From Ktedonobacterales bacterium (lineage in GTDB: Bacteria > Chloroflexota > Ktedonobacteria > Ktedonobacterales > DATBGS01), in contig DATBHW010000001.1 of the NCBI GenBank assembly GCA_036557285.1, forward strand, positions 1-36,319: a stretch of 36,319 nucleotides of DNA, read 5' to 3'. Made by a program: the position numbers and the translations under genes. This document shows, piece by piece, positions 31,997 through 36,319 of this stretch. Each line of letters opens with the position of its first letter. Positions within the stretch are counted from its first letter, which is position 1. The notes under the pieces are model-generated. The model ran no database searches. It saw only the letters and a program-made list of their open reading frames with translations, and was not told where the DNA came from.

Positions 31997-33217
31997 TTAG
32001 ACCTCATGCGCCGCTTCCTCAGCCGCTTCCTCAGTGGGCAGGAGATGCAGGTCTCTGAGGAACGGCCCCATAGTTGGGCCAGAGTGGTCGCGCAGTTCCG
32101 CGAATTGTGGGGTGATGCTGGGGTCTTCAGCCAGGCTCAGCGCCAGGTTGCGCGCCTGTTGCGCTGTGGGCGCGTACCCTTGCTGCCAGAGGAGTTTTGC
32201 GTAGGTATTCAGGAAGACGGTTTTGTGGAGCGGCTCCATGTGGGGGATGCGATGCAGGTCGTTGAGCAGCGCCTCAAAGACACGCCTGGCTTTAGTAAAG
32301 GCGCCGTATTTGAGATAGGCGCGGCCTAATGAGCGCTGAACAAGAAACTCCCAGATGGGGCCGTCGGCTCCGCCGATCCGCTGAGAGATGCTGCTTACCT
32401 CCCGCGCCAGGTCTTCTGCCTCGCGCAAGGTGAAGCGAGGGCTGTGGCTCAGGGCGTTGAGCTTGTCGCGTAGAAGATGTGGCTTGCACTCTTCGGGCCG
32501 CTCCCGTATGGCCCTGGTGGTGTCGGCCTCTTCGCAGCAGGCATAGGCGCGCCGGGGCAGTTTCAGGTTGTGATAGGCGACGGCTTCGGCGCGGATGGCG
32601 TGGAACTCCAGGCGATCTATATATTCGCGCTGGGAGCGGTAGATATTTTCGTCCAGGCTATGGATGAGCAGGCGAGCGAGCTTGGCATGATAGAGAGCGT
32701 CGTCGGGGCGGTTCAGGATGCATTGGGTATCGCTCAGGATGAAGCAAATCTGGATTGCCGCCAGCGCCGCGACGTGTGGGTTCACCTGTTTGAGCAAGTC
32801 CTGGCTGGCGTCGCGCACTGCGAGGAACCGGGGCCTGATCTGAAGGTGGTCGGTGCTGGCGCAGGCAAGATGGTGCGCGTATCCCAGCATCGCTACTTGA
32901 GCGGTGAGCGGCGAGTGAGACGCCACTTCGCGGCGGGAACGCTCTCGCTCCAATCGGCGCTGACTGGCAAGGAAGAGATGCTCGAACAGGCTTGCTCGCT
33001 GCTCCGGGTCGAGCGGTGAGGCGGCGGCGATTTTCTGTGCTACGGCTGGGCCGGGGGTTCTAGGGTCGTTGGGATCGAGCAGATAGCTCAGATACTGCGG
33101 GCTGATGCCAACCTGTTCGGCAAAGGATTGTTTTGTGCCTGGGGGCTTGAGGGCGCTGTTCAAGACGGCGCTGTACGTTTCCTTGTGCAACTGGGCTTCC
33201 CAGAAAAGGTCAATCAT
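31997..33217 (-). CDS. XRE-type HTH regulator with TPR-like C-terminal domain
   Basis: The 406-aa product has an N-terminal helix-turn-helix (KQSFAEQVGISPQYLSYLLDP, about residues 29-49). About 300 all-helical residues follow with TPR-like pairs (DDALYHAKLARLLIHSL; GRAYLKYGAFTKARRVFEALL). This layout resembles regulators that bind peptides or partner proteins through the TPR part. Targets are unknown. It starts 160 bp upstream of sufB on the same strand, but the spacer 31837-31996 includes sufB's own ribosome binding site. No shared function with sufB is implied. Confidence 0.75.
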   Translation of the reverse strand: MIDLFWEAQLHKETYSAVLNSALKPPGTKQSFAEQVGISPQYLSYLLDPNDPRTPGPAVAQKIAAASPLDPEQRASLFEHLFLASQRRLERERSRREVASHSPLTAQVAMLGYAHHLACASTDHLQIRPRFLAVRDASQDLLKQVNPHVAALAAIQICFILSDTQCILNRPDDALYHAKLARLLIHSLDENIYRSQREYIDRLEFHAIRAEAVAYHNLKLPRRAYACCEEADTTRAIRERPEECKPHLLRDKLNALSHSPRFTLREAEDLAREVSSISQRIGGADGPIWEFLVQRSLGRAYLKYGAFTKARRVFEALLNDLHRIPHMEPLHKTVFLNTYAKLLWQQGYAPTAQQARNLALSLAEDPSITPQFAELRDHSGPTMGPFLRDLHLLPTEEAAEEAAHEV

Positions 33218-33629
33218 GTTTGCTGCTCGCTACAAATCTTGCATGAAATTAAACAAACTTTTCAGCCTTCCAAGAGTATGCTAGCGGGAGGCTAGACGCC
33301 AGGCGGAACGGTTGTGTAACCAGCACACACGATCTGCCCCTGGCGACGAGAACTTACGTATTGTAAGGCTGGTAAACTTGAAGATCAAGCCTGATAATGT
33401 GGCGAGGGAGCGAATGGCTAAGGGGTCGCGCTTCCCTACGGCGGAAAGAGGGACGCTTTCTATGGAGCGATCAAGACGAAGAGTAGGGTCTTTCGGGAGC
33501 AGGACGGGCTGCTGTGTGGGTATCAGGCAGAAACCGTGTGTGAGAACCATCTCGCATCGCCGCGCCGGGGCCAGCCCTTGGGGCTGGTTTGCTGAGTACG
33601 CGGGCGCGCTGCCATCGGTGAGGCTGGAA
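33218..33629. other. Spacer without a convincing gene
   Basis: The frame read from 33312 is open but its first 106 codons look like non-coding sequence (many Arg, Cys, Ser; no domain). On the minus strand TTGGAA-16 nt-TAATTT upstream of 33217 is a weak promoter candidate for the XRE gene. A small perfect hairpin CCAGCCC-TTG-GGGCTGG lies at 33571-33587. Confidence 0.4.
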
Positions 33630-33875
33630 ATGGGCAAGGCGCTGCGCCAACTGCTGCGGGCGCCCGATTCCCTGGCTGTGTGTAACACTCTTATGCGTCA
33701 CCCTATTTTGCTGCTGGAATCGGCGCCCGAACTGCTGCGCGCGACGGCTGCCGAGGCTGAACGGCGTGGCGACCAAAAAGACGAAGAGATTCTGATGAGC
33801 TATCTGTCTGTACTTGAACTGGCGCGGAAGCGGGGCATAGCCGCCCTCATCAGAGATCTCAAGCAGGAGGAGTAG
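33630..33875 (+). CDS. Small helical protein, possible remnant of a TPR/CHAT-type protein
   Basis: The 81-aa product from ATG 33630 (GAGG 6 nt upstream) reads ALRQLLRAPDSLAVCNTLMRHPILLLESAPELLRATAAEAERRGDQ and so on. This resembles a helical segment common in large cyanobacterial and Chloroflexota TPR/CHAT proteins (pattern: hydrophobic loop, RHPxLL, helix ending AERRGD, then LARKRGI). Alone it is either a tiny stand-alone protein or the last piece of a decayed gene. Its 3' end overlaps the convergent methyltransferase gene by 17 bp. Confidence 0.5.
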   Translation: MGKALRQLLRAPDSLAVCNTLMRHPILLLESAPELLRATAAEAERRGDQKDEEILMSYLSVLELARKRGIAALIRDLKQEE

Positions 33876-34644
33876 GCTGGGCTAATTCGAGCTTCCAGGC
33901 TTCGATGACGCAGTGCAGCGGGATTTCGGCGATCCAGGAGCCTTGCGGCGAGTTTGCCAAAAACTCTTCGGTTGGCTCCGGCTCTTCCAGGGCGGCGACG
34001 ACGAAACCCGCCGCGCGCAGGATACGGAAGTACCAGGAGAGCGGGCGGTGATAAGCCTGGGTGATGATCGGCTGGTCTCCGATCCTGAGCCAGGGCATGT
34101 CATCAACCGCGATTGCCCGGTAGCGGCTCATCTTGCGCCAGATGGTGGTATTGGGGTAGATGCGCTCGATGGCCCAGCCAGAGGTGTTGACTTTATCGAA
34201 GCAGGGATGAGAGAGGCTGGCGACGAAGCGCCCCTGTGGCCGCAGGACGCGAGATACTTCCTGAATGGCTCCGGCTGCATCGGCGATGTCCATCAAGGCC
34301 ATGTTGCAGACGGCCAGGTCGAATGCGCCGTCTGCCAGCATGTCCAGATGAGCGGCGTCGGCAGCATGATAGGTGATACCGAGGGGTTCTCTGGCTTCGC
34401 GGGCGCGGGCGCGCTCGATGATGGGGGCGTTGGCATCAACGCCGATGACGTGCGCGCCCTGGCGGGCGAAACGACGGCTCATATAGCCATTGCCGCAGGC
34501 GAGGTCGAGTACGCGCTGCCCGGCTACATCTCCTGCTAGCATGAAGACTGGCGGGTCAATGAGCGTGCGATGCCAGAGATCGCCGTCATCGCCTAGCTGT
34601 TCATCCCACCAGTCAGCCATCTGGTTCCAGCCGGTGGTTTCCAT
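33859..34644 (-). CDS. Class I SAM-dependent methyltransferase (UbiE/COQ5-like)
   Basis: The 261-aa product has motif I VLDLACGNGY (about 53-62), GVDANAPIIERAR for the ribose-binding acid, and motif IV FDLAVCNMALMDIAD, followed by VLRPQGRFVASLSHPCFD. The substrate is a small molecule or lipid that cannot be told from sequence. ATG 34644 has AGGAGG 7 nt upstream; the nine-codon open extension is ignored. It is monocistronic, downstream of the dehydratase pair. Confidence 0.85.
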   Translation of the reverse strand: METTGWNQMADWWDEQLGDDGDLWHRTLIDPPVFMLAGDVAGQRVLDLACGNGYMSRRFARQGAHVIGVDANAPIIERARAREAREPLGITYHAADAAHLDMLADGAFDLAVCNMALMDIADAAGAIQEVSRVLRPQGRFVASLSHPCFDKVNTSGWAIERIYPNTTIWRKMSRYRAIAVDDMPWLRIGDQPIITQAYHRPLSWYFRILRAAGFVVAALEEPEPTEEFLANSPQGSWIAEIPLHCVIEAWKLELAQPTPPA

Positions 34645-34698
34645 GAGTTGGCCTCCTTTTCTTACTTGCAAGACGCTGCTGCGCGGCTACAGGCGGAA

Positions 34699-34727
34699 GC
34701 GGCTCAGCAGCTATCAAGCCTGCTGAG
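34699..34727. terminator. Hairpin between the dehydratase pair and the methyltransferase gene
   Basis: GGCTCAGCAG (34699-34708) pairs perfectly with CTGCTGAGCC (34718-34727) around 9 nt. On the minus strand it is about 50 bp past the MaoC stop and upstream of the methyltransferase. No T-tract on that strand, so termination is only probable. Confidence 0.45.
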
Positions 34728-34773
34728 CCAGGTGTGTATTTTGCCACATGGGAGGGTTCGGGAGCAAGGGCGC

Positions 34774-35202
34774 TCAGGCGACAGAGACTTCGGCAGCGCC
34801 GCCAGTGACGCGCTCACCGCGCTGGTTTTCGGCCCATACGTCCAGGGTGAGCAGCGCGCGGCCATCGCGCTGCTCGATGGTTTTGATGGTCCCTTTGCAG
34901 GTAAGGATATCGCCGGGCTTGACCATAGCGGAAAAACGGACTTTGAGGCGGGCAAGGCCGGGCTTGCCTGCCAGCGTACCCATCCAGCCGCTGACGAACT
35001 GCCCTAAAAAGCCCATGCTCAACATGCCGTGAGCAATCACCCCATCTAATCCAGCCATGCGGGCGAAATCGTCATCTAGATGAATAAGGTTGTGATCGCC
35101 GGAGGCGTCGGCATAGGCTCTGAGTTGTTCGCGGGTGACGGGCGGCTTGACGAGCGGCGTCAATTCCTGGCCGGTAGTGAGGGCGCTGAGGCTGGTACTC
35201 AT
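34774..35202 (-). CDS. MaoC-type (3R)-hydroxyacyl dehydratase/hydratase subunit
   Basis: The 142-aa single-hotdog protein has the hydratase-2 motif YADASGDHNLIHLDDDFA (about 30-47), in which Asp and His form the catalytic dyad, followed by GLDGVIAHGMLSMGFLG. It matches the catalytic half (HadB-like) of two-subunit (3R)-hydroxyacyl-thioester dehydratases. Its ATG comes 2 nt after the stop of the partner gene, with the ribosome binding site GAAGGAG inside that gene, so the two subunits are made together. Confidence 0.88.
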   Translation of the reverse strand: MSTSLSALTTGQELTPLVKPPVTREQLRAYADASGDHNLIHLDDDFARMAGLDGVIAHGMLSMGFLGQFVSGWMGTLAGKPGLARLKVRFSAMVKPGDILTCKGTIKTIEQRDGRALLTLDVWAENQRGERVTGGAAEVSVA

Positions 35203-35204
35203 AG

Positions 35205-35654
35205 TTAGGCTCCTTCTTCGGGGATGCGCAGGATGGCGAGCGTGCGGCCTGTATAGACGTGCGCGCCGCTGGCGTCTTTGCCGGTGGTTTCCAGAGTAAC
35301 AAAGGTCATCGTGCCGTCTTTGCCTGGGCGCTGACGCACTTCGGCCACGCGCGTCTGGATGGTGAGCGTATCTCCGGCATAGAGGGGGCGCGTGTAGGTG
35401 TATTCTTCTTCGCCATGCAGCAGGCGCATTTTGATAGGGTCTATGGGGAGCGCGCCGACGAACTGGCGAAACCTGGTGACGAAGGTTGGTGGCGCGACCA
35501 GGGCAGGATGCCCGGCGGCCCGCGCGGCGGCTTCGTCGTGAAAGATGGGGGTATCGTCGCCAACGGCATCGGCGAACTGGCGGATGGCATCGGCGGTGAT
35601 TTCCACCGTTTGGGCTGGCGATTCCGCGCCAACAATACTGGCGTCAATGGACAT
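35205..35654 (-). CDS. MaoC N-terminal-type dehydratase partner subunit (HadA/FAS1-like)
   Basis: The 149-aa hotdog protein belongs to the MaoC_dehydrat_N group: ITADAIRQFADAVGDDTPIFHDEAAARAAGHPALVAPPTF, then LLHGEEEYTYTRPLYAGDTL. It lacks the GDxNxIH active site and so is the substrate-binding, non-catalytic partner, as HadA/HadC are to HadB. GGGAG lies 8 nt before ATG 35654. Together the pair should dehydrate (3R)-hydroxyacyl thioesters in fatty-acid or polyketide metabolism. Confidence 0.85.
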   Translation of the reverse strand: MSIDASIVGAESPAQTVEITADAIRQFADAVGDDTPIFHDEAAARAAGHPALVAPPTFVTRFRQFVGALPIDPIKMRLLHGEEEYTYTRPLYAGDTLTIQTRVAEVRQRPGKDGTMTFVTLETTGKDASGAHVYTGRTLAILRIPEEGA

Positions 35655-35824
35655 GGAGGTTTCTCCCTTGCTAAGAGAGCAGACGACTTTGCCCTCTACT
35701 CTCGTGCTACACGGATGGAGACGGCGCTGCCAGGCAGGGTATCGGCTTCTGGCGGCAGCATCAACTGTACCATTACGACGGCCAACCGTCCAGATGAAGG
35801 CGGCTATGTCTATGGGCAGCGTTC

Positions 35825-35938
35825 ACCTGTAGCGCCGCCTTCCAGGCGGCTCAACGTTGGCCTGCGAATACGTGGCCCGTGAGGGCAGCCGTTCGCGCTG
35901 GCGAGCGGTTGGCCGCCAGGGACGGCGGCGCTACAGGC
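35825..35938. repeat. REP-like repeats flanking the terminal repeat element
   Basis: The palindrome at 35825-35851 is identical over 27 bases to 380-406, with similarity continuing to about 35890. A second palindrome, GGCCGCCAGGGACGGCGGCGCTACAG without the last bases of the tail, covers 35911-35936. The region 35655-35965 holds no gene. Confidence 0.75.
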
Positions 35939-35965
35939 AGCCAACCTGCCTGGACGACGGCGCTG

Positions 35966-36172
35966 TCAGTGGGGCTGCTGCTGCTCAGCCAGCCAGCGTT
36001 TGGCCGGGAACTCGCACCGCCCTGACGCGGCAGCAGGCGTGGCGCGCCCCCTGGGCTGGATGAAGAACGCGGGCGAGACCCGAAACGGATAGCGGTTTTC
36101 CAGCCAGGCTTTGGCCGGAAACGCGCGCGGCGGAAGGTTGTACCAAGGGATAGATGCGTGAGACGAGACCAT
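35966..36172 (-). CDS. Conserved small protein of the repeat element (copy C)
   Basis: The 68-aa product begins MVSSHASIPWYNLPPR with GGGGAG about 6 nt upstream, as in the copy at 21785-22030. Compared with that copy, the first 31 codons differ by five synonymous changes and two amino-acid replacements (M17A, K26N). Beyond that RATPAA and EFPAK are kept and one codon is gained without a frame change. It stops soon after QQQ, whereas the other copy runs 14 residues further. No signal peptide, membrane helix or known domain is seen. Confidence 0.6.
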   Translation of the reverse strand: MVSSHASIPWYNLPPRAFPAKAWLENRYPFRVSPAFFIQPRGRATPAAASGRCEFPAKRWLAEQQQPH

Positions 36173-36319
36173 GAGAGACTCCCCTTTCCTGCCGACAAGC
36201 GGCGGAGAAAATGGAACGACCACATCGGGGAACCCTGGCCCGGAGAGGCCGCAGGGTTCACAGATATGGTCGCTGGGGGGTCTGGCGGAGGGTCTCAATG
36301 GTACAATACTCCCCAGCCC
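36173..36319 (-). ncRNA. Structured leader RNA of the repeat element, 3' part (copy C)
   Basis: This is the ORF-proximal part of the leader, ending just before ATG 36172. Its last 141 bases repeat window bases 1-141 exactly, so the upstream part and promoter of this copy are those at 142-316 if the ends are joined. The total leader length would then be about 286 nt, against about 288 nt in copy B. Confidence 0.6.
36179..36319. repeat. 141-bp terminal direct repeat
   Basis: It is identical to 1-141. The length equals the largest default k-mer of a common short-read metagenome assembler (MEGAHIT), which reports circular paths with an overlap of exactly one k-mer. It marks circular closure or a graph loop through a repeat. 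Confidence 0.9.

Noticed and set aside
33312-33629. Upstream 106 codons of the frame ending at 33875
   Set aside because: Composition and lack of domain similarity look non-coding; ATG 33630 has the ribosome binding site and begins the recognisable part.
1-36319. Plasmid or phage circle
   Set aside because: No replication, partition, mobilisation or phage structural genes were seen, and the closing sequence is a dispersed repeat. Left as a possibility only.

Overview
The window looks like a high-GC, soil-type bacterial genome, most likely Chloroflexota and perhaps Ktedonobacteria. This rests on gene style: a PknB-type kinase with a beta-propeller-like ectodomain, LmbE and PIG-V family proteins, an intein-rich SufB, many XRE/PadR/MarR regulators, and dispersed GC-rich palindromes between genes. 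No rRNA, tRNA, CRISPR array, replication or partition gene was seen. The first 141 bases and the last 141 bases are identical. Either the sequence is circular (36178 bp) or it is an assembly loop closed through a dispersed repeat. The second reading is favoured because a related repeat copy lies inside the window and no replicon genes are present.

Layout. 1-465: end of a repeat element plus a palindromic repeat. 0.5-4.1 kb: an LmbE/PIG-L deacetylase, then an autoregulated MarR / ABC ATPase / ABC permease operon. 4.1-8.2 kb: a Ser/Thr kinase (minus) and a PIG-V-like membrane glycosyltransferase (plus). 8.3-11.3 kb, minus: a tight four-gene run of DNA methyltransferase, nitrilase, AbiEi antitoxin and AbiEii toxin. 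11.5-12.6 kb: a D-amino-acid oxidase family protein with a strong terminator. 12.6-15.8 kb, minus: an adenylation-PCP didomain protein (leucine-type code by eye) followed by a cytochrome P450, which resembles a pathway that hydroxylates a carrier-bound amino acid. 16.0-18.1 kb: an ABC-F gene behind a leader holding a four-codon ORF (MKLR) and an intrinsic terminator, suggesting drug-sensing attenuation. 18.2-20.2 kb: a small membrane protein and a TnpB element in which a ribbon-helix-helix gene overlaps tnpB.

20.2-26.2 kb: a PLP dehydratase, an acetyltransferase, a repeat element (promoter, structured leader RNA, small ORF), a deletion-broken SDR, an MFS exporter, a small membrane protein, an SRPBCC gene with an in-frame TGA, and an alpha/beta hydrolase whose only well-placed start is ATA. 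26.4-28.0 kb: a PadR regulator coupled to an unusual fusion of a PadR-operon N-terminal domain with a PP2C phosphatase. 28.1-31.8 kb, minus: SufB interrupted by two large inteins. 32.0-35.7 kb: an XRE regulator, a small orphan helical protein, a SAM methyltransferase and a hotdog dehydratase pair. 35.8-36.3 kb: palindromic repeats and the second copy of the small-ORF/leader-RNA element, whose remainder lies at the start of the window.

The most novel candidate is that repeated element. It has a sigma70-like promoter, a leader of about 287 nt with conserved and covarying stems, and a Shine-Dalgarno-preceded small ORF beginning MVSSHASIPWYNLPPR. The two copies differ by synonymous changes and a one-codon indel. 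I recognise neither the RNA nor the peptide.
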